A stretch of DNA of 58,484 bases from Candidatus Cryptobacteroides avicola (GCA_017695115.1 JADILV010000073.1:1-58484), one strand, 5' to 3'. Shown: positions 7,929 through 16,776, counted from the first letter of the stretch. Numbers and translations are program-made. Notes: a model not told the origin generated them from the letters alone.

Positions 7929-9582
7929 CATTTGCTATCGCCGCATCAGTCAAAACCGAACCGCTGAGCATGCGGGCAACTTCAAGGACTCTCTGCTCGT
8001 CAGAGAGTTTTTTTATAGTGGTTTCAGCCTTGGAAGAAACAGGATCGACGGTCTTTGAAACAAGATAGTGGGCACTGCCTTTGGCTGCGACCTGCGGAAG
8101 GTGAGTGATGGCGAACACCTGCATGTACTTACCCATCTCACATATCAAAGCTCCCATCTTGTCCGCTACACTTCCGGAGACGCCCGTATCTATTTCATCG
8201 AAAATCATCGTAGGCATCTTATAGAAGCGGGACATTACAGCTTTTAAAGAGAGCATGATACGTGACATTTCGCCCCCCGAAGCACACTTGGCAACCTCTA
8301 CAGGCTCCTTGCCGGAAGATGAAAATCTGAATACGACCGAGTCCCCGCCTGTCGGAGACATGTCGGCAGGAAGTAGATCGATTCTGAATACAGAAAACGG
8401 CAGTTCAAGGAAATGCAGTTTTTCCATAATCGCATCCGCCAGAGCCGAAGCGGCCTTCTCTCTTACGGCATGCAGTGCCTCTGACCTGGACTGTAGTTCC
8501 GACATGACACAGGCCATTTCTTTTTCTGCAGCCTCTTTCCGCTCCTGAAGGCCGGACACACCGGCTACAGAGGCCGAAAGTGATTCCCTTAAGGCGATAA
8601 GCTCATCTACACTGCCGCAGGAGTGTCTGTGCATAAGACCGTATAACAAGGAAATCCTGTCATCTACGGCCTGCAGTCTCTCCGGAGACACATCGACAGA
8701 GGAGTTGATTTCCGTTACTTCCGAATAAATATCATCAAGTTCAAGACGGCTGGACTCAATCCGCGAAGCAAGGGCAGACGCTTCAGGCACAAAAGGCGTC
8801 AGTTTTTCAAGACTACGCTGCACGGATTTCAAGGAAGCGGACAGAGACCTGGCCCCATCACCGCCATCACCGGAAAACTCAGACTCTACAGAGCAGAGGG
8901 ATGACTTGATATCTTCGGCATTTGCCAGTTTCTTCTGCTCCGATTCAAGGTCCTCAAGTTCCCCTGGGACCAGTCTGGCATCTTCCAGATGGTGCAGGAC
9001 CGAGGAATTGTATTCCTGCTCGGACAAGGATTTTTCTATAGCGGATGTCACGGTCTCCAGTTCGGACTTAAGGGCTGTGTACCGGTTCCACAATTCCCGG
9101 AAGTCCTGAAGCGCATCTGCATTCCCGGCAAAACTGTCAAGCATCATCAACTGGAATTTCCTGTCCGAAAGGAGCAGCGTCTGATGCTGCGAGTGGATAT
9201 CCAGCAAACGGGAAGAAACCGAAGAGAGGACCTGCACAGCGACAGGACAGTCATTGATAAACGCACGGGAACGCCCAGAGCGGCTGACAATCCTTCTCAC
9301 TACAAGAAGCCCGTCATCCCACTCGACATCATTATCCCCGACTACCTGCCGCAGGACGGGATCGCTGTCTCCCATGTCAAATACCGCCTCAACCACACAG
9401 TTTTCCGCGCCATCCCCTATCACGGACGGATCCGCCTTGGCACCGCAGACCATTGCAAGTGCGCCTGTCATTATGGATTTTCCTGCACCGGTCTGGCCTG
9501 TAACTATGACAAGACCCTCCGGAAAATCGATATCCAGAAAGTCTATAAGCACATAGTTCTTGACATGCAGGCTTTTAAGCAT
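7906..9582 (-). CDS. recN: DNA repair protein RecN
   Basis: SMC-like ATPase used in recombinational repair of double-strand breaks. It has 558 aa, in the usual range. Walker A (GQTGAGKS) is at residues 29-36, followed by two long coiled-coil arms. The ABC signature region SGGEMSRIMLSLK and Walker B MIFDEIDTGVSG are in the C-terminal quarter, with the HLPQVA segment after them. It is the last gene of the trxB-bamD-omega-recN run, 12 bases after the omega gene. It overlaps the convergent LysM gene by 23 bases, so there is no room for a separate terminator. Confidence 0.96.
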   Translation of the reverse strand: MLKSLHVKNYVLIDFLDIDFPEGLVIVTGQTGAGKSIMTGALAMVCGAKADPSVIGDGAENCVVEAVFDMGDSDPVLRQVVGDNDVEWDDGLLVVRRIVSRSGRSRAFINDCPVAVQVLSSVSSRLLDIHSQHQTLLLSDRKFQLMMLDSFAGNADALQDFRELWNRYTALKSELETVTSAIEKSLSEQEYNSSVLHHLEDARLVPGELEDLESEQKKLANAEDIKSSLCSVESEFSGDGGDGARSLSASLKSVQRSLEKLTPFVPEASALASRIESSRLELDDIYSEVTEINSSVDVSPERLQAVDDRISLLYGLMHRHSCGSVDELIALRESLSASVAGVSGLQERKEAAEKEMACVMSELQSRSEALHAVREKAASALADAIMEKLHFLELPFSVFRIDLLPADMSPTGGDSVVFRFSSSGKEPVEVAKCASGGEMSRIMLSLKAVMSRFYKMPTMIFDEIDTGVSGSVADKMGALICEMGKYMQVFAITHLPQVAAKGSAHYLVSKTVDPVSSKAETTIKKLSDEQRVLEVARMLSGSVLTDAAIANAKDLLKG

Positions 9583-9594
9583 CGCTTACCCAGT

Positions 9595-9921
9595 TTAGTC
9601 TTCAGACTCCTGGTTCTGCGCCATCCTGTAATAGATTTCACCTGACTCGAATTCCGAAATGGCGACAAGTCCTGGTTTAGGCTGCTTTTCGTAATACTTT
9701 GAGATCTCTATCTGCTCCCTGTTTTCAAAGACCTCTTCCATTGTATCCCTGTCATTCTTGAAATCTTCAAGCTTCTTGGTAAGCTCTTTCTTTTCAGCCA
9801 TAGCTATCTGGTTGGCCCTTTTTGACAGGATGACCACTGTCTCATAAATATTGCCGGTCGGAGCCGCAAGATCACAGAGATCCCTTGTAATAGTGTTTGT
9901 AGGTACTTTCTTTGATGTCAT
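9595..9921 (-). CDS. rpoZ: RNA polymerase omega subunit (RpoZ/Rpb6 family, Bacteroidota type)
   Basis: Small 108-aa subunit that helps assemble and stabilise RNA polymerase. The TNTITRDLCDLAAPTGNIYETVVILSKRAN region matches the omega fold (a conserved helix that clamps the beta' C terminus). The remainder is a charged helix and a tail ending in QNQESED. This form is longer and more divergent than the proteobacterial protein. It lies between bamD and recN on the minus strand, so expression probably comes from the trxB-side promoter or an unrecognised local one. A perfect TATAATATTATA palindrome lies 20 bases upstream (9941-9952). Confidence 0.85.
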   Translation of the reverse strand: MTSKKVPTNTITRDLCDLAAPTGNIYETVVILSKRANQIAMAEKKELTKKLEDFKNDRDTMEEVFENREQIEISKYYEKQPKPGLVAISEFESGEIYYRMAQNQESED

Positions 9922-9973
9922 ATCCGTTAAAACTTTTCTCTATAATATTATACATGGGATAACCGGACGGGTT

Positions 9974-10963
9974 TCACTTTTTTTCTCCTGTTTCCGCACT
10001 GTTTATTTCCTCTTCATCCAGGACGGCTTCCTCAACGACGTCCGCTTCAGACTCTTTCAACAGTTTACGGTTCCTCCTGTCCTCTATCTTTGCCTCCCGC
10101 GCCAGACGCTTGCGCTCTTTGGCGAAATCCTTTTCATCAATATCATCAAAGAGCTCTGTATCCACAGGGCGTCCGAGCTCTTTCTGGGCTCTGCGGTACA
10201 GCACATCAAGTTCGCGCCGGTAAGGCGAGTCCGGCAGTTCTCCGACAAAATTAAGATAGTCGTCAATGAATGTAAGATACCTTTCTTTCTGCTTTGACCG
10301 TACACTCAGATGGGCATACTTATAGGAAGACATGGCGATATAGTAGAGTATATCTTCCCGGTAGACATTTTCGGAATTGTCTTTCAGGACATTTCTCAGA
10401 GCGACCCTCGAAGCGATGTAGTCCTCCATCTTATAATAGAGTTTCGCCCCTTCATAGGCCTTGGTATCAAGCCGCTTGTTCAGGTCATCAAGCATATCCC
10501 TGCACACCCCGATATTCTCATTGTCCGGATATTCGGCAATGTATTCATTGATGGCACTTATAGCCAGATTCGTAGGAGACTGGTCCAGTTCATACCTCAG
10601 GGTCTGCCGGTAAAGGCAGTCGATTCTGAGAAACCTCGCCTGCGGGGCAAAAGGACTGCGCGGGAAGCTCCCCACGAAATCGGAAAAATTGGTTTCCGCC
10701 GTATAATAGTCTGAATTCCTGTAATTGCTCAATCCCCAATAATACCTGACGGTATCATCCCTCTCTGTCCCGTTCGTCAGCACTGACAACGATTCGAACA
10801 AAGCAGCCGCCTTCTGATATTTTTCCTGGTCGAAATATTTGAAAGCAGCATCATACTTGAGGTCCGCATCATTGCTGTTAAGCAACATTTCATACTGGGA
10901 TTTGCATGAGACTGCAGACAGCACGGCAGCCATGGCTATGATAAAAAACCTGATATGCTTCAT
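9974..10963 (-). CDS. bamD: Outer-membrane assembly lipoprotein BamD
   Basis: TPR lipoprotein of the BAM complex that works with BamA, whose gene lies at the left end of this window. Starting at the ATG at 10963 gives a lipoprotein signal peptide (MKHIRFFIIAMAAVLSAVSC, lipidated Cys20) and a 329-aa protein. TPR-like repeats follow: KYFDQEKYQKAAALFESL, YYWGLSNYRNSDYYTAE and FPRSPFAPQARFLR. The C-terminal tail is very charged (lysine, arginine and glutamate rich). An upstream in-frame ATG at 10999 would put 12 residues before the signal peptide and overlap trxB, so it was not used. Confidence 0.92.
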   Translation of the reverse strand: MKHIRFFIIAMAAVLSAVSCKSQYEMLLNSNDADLKYDAAFKYFDQEKYQKAAALFESLSVLTNGTERDDTVRYYWGLSNYRNSDYYTAETNFSDFVGSFPRSPFAPQARFLRIDCLYRQTLRYELDQSPTNLAISAINEYIAEYPDNENIGVCRDMLDDLNKRLDTKAYEGAKLYYKMEDYIASRVALRNVLKDNSENVYREDILYYIAMSSYKYAHLSVRSKQKERYLTFIDDYLNFVGELPDSPYRRELDVLYRRAQKELGRPVDTELFDDIDEKDFAKERKRLAREAKIEDRRNRKLLKESEADVVEEAVLDEEEINSAETGEKK

Positions 10964-10995
10964 AGTCGCACTATAAGTAGTTAAATTATTGATTG

Positions 10996-11931
10996 TCATT
11001 TTGAAGAAAGGAATTTCTCAAGATCAAGCGCTGCCCTGCATCCGGATGCGGCGGCCGTTACAGCCTGCCGGTAAAGCGGATCCTGGACATCCCCTGCCGC
11101 AAAGACACCTTCCACATTGGTCCTTGACGTCTTGCCCTCAGTGACGATGTAGCCGTTCGCGTCTACGTTGACCCACCTGCTGAAAAGTTCGGAATTCGGA
11201 TGGTGTCCTATCGCCAGGAAAAATCCGTCGACCTTGATTTCGAATCTTGTCCCGTCTTTCCTCAGAAGCCTGGCTCCGGTCACGCCGGTGGCATCTCCGA
11301 GCACTTCTTCCGTGTTGCAGTTCCAGAGGATTTCTATATTTCCCGTCTTGCGGACCCTGTCCTGCATCGCCTCTGAAGCCCGCAGCACGTCCCTCCTTAC
11401 TATCATATATACCTTGCTGCAAAGTGATGCCAGATAAGTAGCTTCTTCACAAGCGGTATCGCCGCCGCCGACAACTGCCACTGCCTTCCCCCTATAGAAA
11501 AAGCCGTCGCAGGTAGCGCAGGCAGAGACTCCCATGCCCTTGAATTTTTCCTCGGACGGAAGCCCGAGATAACGTGCCGTAGCTCCTGTCGCAATGATAA
11601 CAGCCTCCGCTTCGACCTCATTCCCGTCATCGGTCGAAAACCTGAACGGGCGGGATGACAAGTCCGCCGCCGTCACTGTCCCGGAGCGGAGATCGGCTCC
11701 GAGCCTCAATGCCTGGGCCCGCATCGCATCCATGAGCCCCTGTCCGTCTATACCTTTTTCAAATCCGGGGAAATTCTCTATATCCGTAGTGGTCGTAAGC
11801 TGTCCGCCAGGCTGGAGTCCTTCATAAAGTACCGGAACCAGACCGGCCCTGGAGGCATAGATGGCCGCGGTATAGCCGGCCGGGCCGCCTCCTATTATCA
11901 GACACTGTATATGTTCCATTCCAATATCCAT
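10996..11931 (-). CDS. trxB: Thioredoxin-disulfide reductase
   Basis: NADPH- and FAD-dependent reductase of thioredoxin, 311 aa from the first ATG. FAD-binding GGGPAGYTAA is near residues 14-23, the redox-active CATC is at 138-141, and NADPH-binding VVGGGDTACEEA follows. The C-terminal GVFAAGDVQDPLYRQ segment is the second FAD contact. An alternative start four codons later (MEHIQCLIIGGG) is equally plausible. It has a TATATTTG box at 11952-11959 and heads the run that includes bamD, omega and recN. Confidence 0.96.
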   Translation of the reverse strand: MDIGMEHIQCLIIGGGPAGYTAAIYASRAGLVPVLYEGLQPGGQLTTTTDIENFPGFEKGIDGQGLMDAMRAQALRLGADLRSGTVTAADLSSRPFRFSTDDGNEVEAEAVIIATGATARYLGLPSEEKFKGMGVSACATCDGFFYRGKAVAVVGGGDTACEEATYLASLCSKVYMIVRRDVLRASEAMQDRVRKTGNIEILWNCNTEEVLGDATGVTGARLLRKDGTRFEIKVDGFFLAIGHHPNSELFSRWVNVDANGYIVTEGKTSRTNVEGVFAAGDVQDPLYRQAVTAAASGCRAALDLEKFLSSK

Positions 11932-11951
11932 TAATTATTCTGCACAATCTG

Positions 11952-11959
11952 CAAATATA
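11952..11959 (-). promoter_or_regulatory. Bacteroidota -7 box for the trxB run
   Basis: TATATTTG on the minus strand, 21 bases before the trxB ATG. It forms a conventional divergent pair with the box at 11986-11993. Confidence 0.6.
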
Positions 11960-11985
11960 AACATTTATTTGTTATTTACGTTTTT

Positions 11986-11993
11986 TATCTTTG
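11986..11993 (+). promoter_or_regulatory. Bacteroidota -7 box for the NigD-like gene
   Basis: TATCTTTG, 60 bases before the ATG at 12053. A TTTG lies at 11968-11971, closer than the usual spacing of about 19 bases. Confidence 0.55.
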
Positions 11994-12052
11994 CAGTGCA
12001 AGATTCTGTCGACACAGGGTTTATTTTATTGGACAAATAAATTTAATGCACA

Positions 12053-12817
12053 ATGAAAAAATATTTGAAATGGCTTTTCTCATTTACAGCCTTGCTCTCA
12101 ATCGGAATCATGCCGCAGTCCTGCTCGAATGACGACGGATACGATCCGTCCCTGTTGTTGCCGAATGCAATCGTCACTCTCAAGCCGGCGGACGGGACAC
12201 CGTCATTCTATATACAGCTTGACGACAAGACAACCCTGGAGCCCACCAACATCCTGGCATCTCCATTCGGAGAAAAGGAAGGACGGGCACTGATAAACTA
12301 CACGGAAACAGGTGAGGACAGCGAAAAATACGACAGGAAGGTCTACGTCAACTGGATCGATCCGGTGCTGACCAAAAGCCTTGTTCAGGATTTGGGTGAC
12401 GAGAATGATTCCAAGTACGGCTCAGATCCTGTCGAAATCGCAGATTCATGGGTAAATATCGCTGAAGACGGCTATCTTACGCTGCAGTTCATAACATTCT
12501 TCGGCAATTCAGGAATCGCACACGAAGTGAATCTGCTCAATGCAGGAACGGAAGAAAACAGGTATATTGTAGAATTCCGCCACAATGCGCACGGAGACTA
12601 CAGCAGCTCCCTTGCATCAGGCATAGCCGCATTCAGGCTGGACGGACTTGAGGACGGGCTCGGACTTCCGGACACAAACGGGAAAACGGTCAAACTCACA
12701 CTCAAATACAAGTCTTTCGATGGAGAAAAGACCATGGAATTTGACTATTGTACCCGAAAAGCGACTGAATCCGGCAATATAGACACAGAATCAGAATACA
12801 GGATTAAACTCAGATAA
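12053..12817 (+). CDS. NigD-like surface lipoprotein
   Basis: 254-aa lipoprotein of the Bacteroidota NigD-like family, whose biochemical role is not known. The signal peptide ends in a lipobox with Cys24 (IMPQSCSND). Two beta-rich domains follow, with conserved-looking segments VNWIDPVLTK, EDGYLTLQF, VEFRHNAHGD and VKLTLKYKSF. It is followed 23 bases later by the ECF sigma gene, so the three genes 12053-14646 may be one operon, with this lipoprotein as part of the regulated envelope function. Confidence 0.8.
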   Translation: MKKYLKWLFSFTALLSIGIMPQSCSNDDGYDPSLLLPNAIVTLKPADGTPSFYIQLDDKTTLEPTNILASPFGEKEGRALINYTETGEDSEKYDRKVYVNWIDPVLTKSLVQDLGDENDSKYGSDPVEIADSWVNIAEDGYLTLQFITFFGNSGIAHEVNLLNAGTEENRYIVEFRHNAHGDYSSSLASGIAAFRLDGLEDGLGLPDTNGKTVKLTLKYKSFDGEKTMEFDYCTRKATESGNIDTESEYRIKLR

Positions 12818-12840
12818 AGAGACAGTCCGGATAGCGGGAC

Positions 12841-13401
12841 ATGGTAAAGGACAAGGATCTACAGCTCGTAACGGATATAGGGAAAGGAGACAGGTCTGCC
12901 ATGTCGGACCTGTACTTCCGTTATGCAGGCTACCTCCGTGCCCTGTGCTCCAGATATATCACGGATGACAATGATGTAAATGACATTCTCCAGTCATGCT
13001 TCATCAAAATATTCACATCAATCGACAGGTTCCAGTACCGCGGTCCGGGTTCTCTCAAGGCATGGATAAGCAGAATCACGGTAAACGAATCCATCAGATT
13101 CCTTTCTTCCTGCAAAAAGGCCGGTGCCTTCAAGGACAATCTTATAAAAGAAACCGACGAATATGCGGACGAAGACCCTGAAGTAGATGACATTCCGGCA
13201 GATGTCCTGCAGCAGATGATCCGGGAATTGCCTGACGGGTACAGAAGCGTATTCAATCTTTATGTTCTGGAAGAAAAAAGCCACCGTGAAATAGCTGAAA
13301 TGCTCGGTATCACTGAAAGCACATCGGCATCACAGTTCCACAGGGCCAAAAAACTTCTGGCAGCCAGAATAAAGGAATACAGAAATATGATAAACAGATA
13401 A
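12841..13401 (+). CDS. ECF-family RNA polymerase sigma factor
   Basis: 186-aa sigma-70-like factor with only region 2 and region 4. Region 2 is seen as LYFRYAGYLRALCSRYI and DVNDILQSCFIKIF. Region 4 is YRSVFNLYVLEEKSHREIAEMLGI with the helix-turn-helix ESTSASQFHRAKKLL. The next gene begins 3 bases after its stop and encodes an inner-membrane-anchored protein with a C-terminal beta-barrel, a candidate controller of this sigma factor. No target regulon can be deduced from the window. Confidence 0.93.
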   Translation: MVKDKDLQLVTDIGKGDRSAMSDLYFRYAGYLRALCSRYITDDNDVNDILQSCFIKIFTSIDRFQYRGPGSLKAWISRITVNESIRFLSSCKKAGAFKDNLIKETDEYADEDPEVDDIPADVLQQMIRELPDGYRSVFNLYVLEEKSHREIAEMLGITESTSASQFHRAKKLLAARIKEYRNMINR

Positions 13402-13404
13402 GAT

Positions 13405-14646
13405 ATGGACAGACGGTGGGAACAGCAGTTGCGTGACAAGATGTCTCAATATTCCCAGAGCGAGCCCGAGGGTCTCTGGGAGGGAATCATGCAGCAGATG
13501 GACTTGATTTCCTCTGAAAAGAAAGATAAAGGGAAAAAGAGGAACAACGTCTTCATTATGGCATGCGCTACCGCGGCAGCTGCAGCTATAGCAGCCTTCT
13601 TCGTGCTGCAGGAAAACCATATCCGGTCCATGCCCCCAAAAGCCGGCATCTATGCCCTGTATGACAATAATGCAGAAAATGTACTGCATGTCCAGGATAT
13701 TCCGTCACCTCGAAGAATCGCCATGGCGGAACGGACAATAAAACAATCCTGCGACAAAATCACGGAGCCTGACAAAAAAAACATATCTGCCCCGACGGAA
13801 GCCCCTGAAACAGAAACGGCAACCGTATCTCCGTCTCCCGCCACTGCAGACGGCAATCAGAAAAATGCACCATCAGAAATAGAGGAAGAATATGCTCCCT
13901 ATGTTTTTCCCGACACGGATGTCAAACGGGAGAAAAGAAGCCGCTCCAGAAAACGGTTCAGCACCAGTCTGTCTGTTTCCAATCTGACTGGAGACAGCCA
14001 CAGTTACGGCGGCTTCGGCACCATCCAGCCAGCTGCATCATCTTTCAAGGGCATTCCTGGCAAAGATGTTATCAGCACCATTCCCGGCAACGGCATAATG
14101 CTTCTGAGCGGCGGCAATGAATCAAATACGGAAATCCGGCACAGACAGCCCATCAGGGCCGGGGTATCTTTCAAATACTACCTTACTGACAGGTGGGGAG
14201 CCGAAACCGGAATTGTATATTCTTATCTGTCATCACGTATGGAAACAGGGAACTCGAGCATGTATTCGAGCAAGACAGACCAGCAGCTCCACTATATAGG
14301 AGTTCCTCTTAAAATAAGCTACGACATATTCGACATGAAATACCTTACGATTTATGCCGGAGCCGGAGGAATGGTGGAAAAATGCATTTCCGGAACAGCG
14401 CGGAACAGGACCGGCATAAACGGCACGGATTTAAAAGAGACGACAGACAGACTCACAATCAAGCCGTTACAATGGTCGGTCAGTGCTGAAGCAGGAATAC
14501 AGGGCAATATAACCGATTTTCTCGGAATATACATAGAGCCCGGTATAAGCTGGCATTTCGACAACAAAAGCATTGTCAGCACAATCTACAAAGAAAAGCC
14601 GCTGAACTTCAACATAGAATTCGGCCTCAGGTTTTCTTTTGACTAA
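13405..14646 (+). CDS. Membrane-anchored protein with C-terminal outer-membrane beta-barrel domain, partner of ECF sigma
   Basis: 413-aa protein in three parts. Residues 1-47 form a charged, presumably cytoplasmic segment. Residues 48-69 are a single Ala-rich membrane helix. A Pro/Thr/Glu-rich linker of about 150 residues leads to a PorT-like beta-barrel (about residues 240-413) ending in the aromatic-rich FGLRFSFD. The barrel strands show as GVSFKYYLTDRWGAETGIVYSYL, LHYIGVPLKISYDIF and LQWSVSAEAGIQG in shorter pieces. Its position 3 bases after an ECF sigma gene suggests an anti-sigma or sensory role. The N-terminal region does not show a recognisable zinc anti-sigma motif. Could alternatively be an ordinary exported barrel whose helix is a signal anchor. 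Confidence 0.75.
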   Translation: MDRRWEQQLRDKMSQYSQSEPEGLWEGIMQQMDLISSEKKDKGKKRNNVFIMACATAAAAAIAAFFVLQENHIRSMPPKAGIYALYDNNAENVLHVQDIPSPRRIAMAERTIKQSCDKITEPDKKNISAPTEAPETETATVSPSPATADGNQKNAPSEIEEEYAPYVFPDTDVKREKRSRSRKRFSTSLSVSNLTGDSHSYGGFGTIQPAASSFKGIPGKDVISTIPGNGIMLLSGGNESNTEIRHRQPIRAGVSFKYYLTDRWGAETGIVYSYLSSRMETGNSSMYSSKTDQQLHYIGVPLKISYDIFDMKYLTIYAGAGGMVEKCISGTARNRTGINGTDLKETTDRLTIKPLQWSVSAEAGIQGNITDFLGIYIEPGISWHFDNKSIVSTIYKEKPLNFNIEFGLRFSFD

Positions 14647-14661
14647 AAATCGACACAAGTG

Positions 14662-14691
14662 TTGCAGTATAGGATTTTTTTACTATCTTTG
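14662..14691 (+). promoter_or_regulatory. Promoter of tRNA-His
   Basis: TTG at 14662-14664, 19 bases, then TATCTTTG at 14684-14691. This is the best-spaced housekeeping promoter on the plus strand in the window and places the start of transcription about 10 bases before the tRNA. Confidence 0.75.
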
Positions 14692-14709
14692 CAATCCCAA
14701 ATCCAACAT

Positions 14710-14784
14710 GGTACCCATAGTTCAGTTGGTTAGAGCGTCAGATTGTGGTTCTGAATGTCGTCGGTTCGAATCCGACTGGGTACC
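14710..14784 (+). tRNA. tRNA-His (anticodon GTG)
   Basis: Complete cloverleaf. The acceptor GTACCCA pairs with TGGGTAC, and an extra encoded G at position -1 (14710) pairs with C73 (14784), the hallmark of tRNA-His. The D arm is GTTC/GAGC, the anticodon stem is TCAGA/TCTGA with GTG at 14745-14747, and the T arm contains TTCGAAT between GTCGG and CCGAC. CCA is not encoded. It has its own promoter and a terminator immediately after it. Confidence 0.97.
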
Positions 14785-14789
14785 CTCCC

Positions 14790-14830
14790 AAGGTCTTGAA
14801 ATCAGTTGATTTTCAAGGCCTTTTTCTTTT
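14790..14830 (+). terminator. Intrinsic terminator after tRNA-His
   Basis: Twelve-base stem (14790-14801 with 14811-14822, including one G-T pair) with a nine-base loop, followed by TTTTCTTTT. The remaining gap to 14881 holds nothing else I can support. Confidence 0.85.
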
Positions 14831-14880
14831 GTCGCAGGTTGCCCATGTACTCTGAGGACACACATCCGGACCGGAAGGAA

Positions 14881-14920
14881 TAAAAAAGAGGATGTACCAT
14901 ATTGAATTTGATACATCCTC
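14881..14920 (-). terminator. Intrinsic terminator after the carboxyltransferase gene
   Basis: On the minus strand GAGGATGTA (complement of 14912-14920) pairs with TACATCCTC (complement of 14888-14896), followed by a run of six T. It ends the transcript of the oadA-like gene. A separate perfect 7-bp hairpin (14939-14958) without a T run lies between it and the stop codon. Confidence 0.85.
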
Positions 14921-14964
14921 ATCTCATCATTATACCAGGTCGGGGAGAGAACCCCGACAGGAAT

Positions 14965-16746
14965 TTACTCTACAAAAGCTATGATTTCACCTTTAGCGAC
15001 CATATCGCCCTGCTTTGAGCATACTGCGACAATACGGCCGTCGACTGCAGGAACCACCTCTTCCATGCCATAGTATGTCTGGATATAGCTCATAGCCTGA
15101 CCGGCTTTGACTTCCGTCCCGACAACCGGAGCTGTGGAAGCATCATCTACATCTATCTGCCACAGAAGCTGGCCTTTGACAGGAGCCTGGACAGGAGTCG
15201 CCTTCGGATATTTCTCCGCAATCTTCTCCACATCATACTTAGGGACTTCAACGACAGGACGTGTAATGATTATCGGCGCACCGGCCTTCTCTTTCGCAGC
15301 CTCAAGGTCTTTCTTGAAGCGCTCCTTCGCTATGCCGCTCTTGTAATCGCGGTACTGCCTCTCGTGCATCGCGAACTCGAACAGCTCTTCATCATCCTCT
15401 CCGGTATCCCAGCCTTCTTCCTTCATCATCTGACGGTACTTGTCAAGTTCGTTCGGGAATGCATCCTGAGGATTTCCCGTGTAGAACTCAAGCCCTTTGC
15501 TCTTTGCAAGTTCCACGATTTCAGGAGCAAGCTCGCCAGGCAGTTTTCCCATCTTGCCGAGAATCATGTTCCAGGTATCCTTGTCGATAGTAGACCACCT
15601 TGGCTGGCCCTTGAGAATATTCATCAGATTCATCAGCGCGGTATTCTTCACATACTGGCTGAACGGTGTTACAAGTGGAGGATAACCCAGACGTGGCCAT
15701 ACATACTCCACTTCCTGGAACAGCATCACCATCAGTTCGTCAAGAGTCAGTTCCTTCTTGCCCTGGGCACGGAGTGACGCGTTTATAGCGCCGTGGAATC
15801 CTTTCAGGTCCGCCATCATAGATCCCATCATTCCGCCAGGAAGCCCGCAGCCTACAAGCAGTGAACTCATGTGGGAATTGTTCGGGTCAATCCAGTAGCC
15901 GAGGAACTCGTCGATGAATTTCTGGGTAAGACGGCGCACCTCCATATAGGCGTTCATATTGAGATCCTTCACCTTGAACCCGTCAGCTTTCATCATTTCA
16001 CGGATAGTAATCACATCCGGATGGACTTTTCCCCATGAAAGCGGCTCTACTGCAACATCCAGATAATCTGCGCCGGCCCTTGCCACCTCAAGCATTGAAG
16101 CAGGAGAAAAACCCGGGCCCGTATGTCCGTGATACTGTACCTTGATATGAGGATATTTCTTCTTGATGGAAGAAGTGAGCCTGCCGAGGAAAGTCGGACG
16201 TCCGATGCCGGCCATGTCCTTGAGACAAATCTCATCGCACCCGTATTCCACTACCTTGTCCACTATACCCATATAGTATTCTACCGTATGGATAGGGGAA
16301 TTGGTTATGGAAAGGGCCACCTGTGAAATCATCCCCCCTTTCTTTGCATACTCGACAGAAAGGCGGAGATTCCTATGGTCATTAAGTCCGCAGAAAGAAC
16401 GTGATATGTTCGTACCCTGCTTGCACTTTACCTTATACATAAGTTCGCGGACATCAGCAGGTACAGGATTCATCCTGAGTGCGTTGAGTCCGCGTTCAAG
16501 CATGTGTGTCTGTATTCCGACCTTGTTGAAAGGAGCAGTCCACTCACGTACAGCCTTGTTAGGATTCTCTCCGAACAGGAGGTTGACCTGTTCGAATGCT
16601 CCACCATTGGTTTCAACCCTGTCGAAGCACCCCATGTCGATAATCGCAGGAGCTACCTCTTTAAGCTGGCTGACCGTAGGCACATATTTGCCTGAAGACT
16701 GCCACATGTCCCTGTAGACCAGGGAGAATTTTATTTCTCTTGCCAT
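14965..16746 (-). CDS. oadA: Oxaloacetate decarboxylase/pyruvate carboxylase-type carboxyltransferase subunit, with lipoyl-like domain lacking the biotin lysine
   Basis: 593-aa protein of the carboxyltransferase family (OadA, PycB, transcarboxylase 5S). It starts MAREIKFSLVYRDMW. The TIM barrel carries EICLKDMAG with the Lys that is carbamylated in the family, and the metal-site YHGHTG. The conserved PycOA region follows. Residues about 510-593 form a biotinyl-domain-like fold (PVKGQLLWQI ... VDGRIVAV), but where the family has EAMKM or EAMKT this protein has QTYYGM, so Tyr559 stands at the biotinylated Lys. The start at 16746 is used because the promoter box at 16777-16784 overlaps the upstream ATG at 16779. 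The exact reaction is uncertain, because a separate biotin carrier would be required. Confidence 0.85.
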   Translation of the reverse strand: MAREIKFSLVYRDMWQSSGKYVPTVSQLKEVAPAIIDMGCFDRVETNGGAFEQVNLLFGENPNKAVREWTAPFNKVGIQTHMLERGLNALRMNPVPADVRELMYKVKCKQGTNISRSFCGLNDHRNLRLSVEYAKKGGMISQVALSITNSPIHTVEYYMGIVDKVVEYGCDEICLKDMAGIGRPTFLGRLTSSIKKKYPHIKVQYHGHTGPGFSPASMLEVARAGADYLDVAVEPLSWGKVHPDVITIREMMKADGFKVKDLNMNAYMEVRRLTQKFIDEFLGYWIDPNNSHMSSLLVGCGLPGGMMGSMMADLKGFHGAINASLRAQGKKELTLDELMVMLFQEVEYVWPRLGYPPLVTPFSQYVKNTALMNLMNILKGQPRWSTIDKDTWNMILGKMGKLPGELAPEIVELAKSKGLEFYTGNPQDAFPNELDKYRQMMKEEGWDTGEDDEELFEFAMHERQYRDYKSGIAKERFKKDLEAAKEKAGAPIIITRPVVEVPKYDVEKIAEKYPKATPVQAPVKGQLLWQIDVDDASTAPVVGTEVKAGQAMSYIQTYYGMEEVVPAVDGRIVAVCSKQGDMVAKGEIIAFVE

Positions 16747-16776
16747 AAATAAGATATTATCAATCTGTTCAGCCTG

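Noticed and set aside
9941..9952. Perfect palindrome TATAATATTATA upstream of the omega gene
   Set aside because: Short and made only of A and T, so it can arise by chance; mentioned only in the omega entry.
14722..14922. 66-codon minus-strand open frame across tRNA-His
   Set aside because: Its C-terminal half is the complement of the tRNA and its terminator, a common false gene call.
14939..14958. Perfect 7-bp GTCGGGG/CCCCGAC hairpin after the oadA-like stop
   Set aside because: It has no following T run and a good terminator lies just beyond, so no separate function is claimed.
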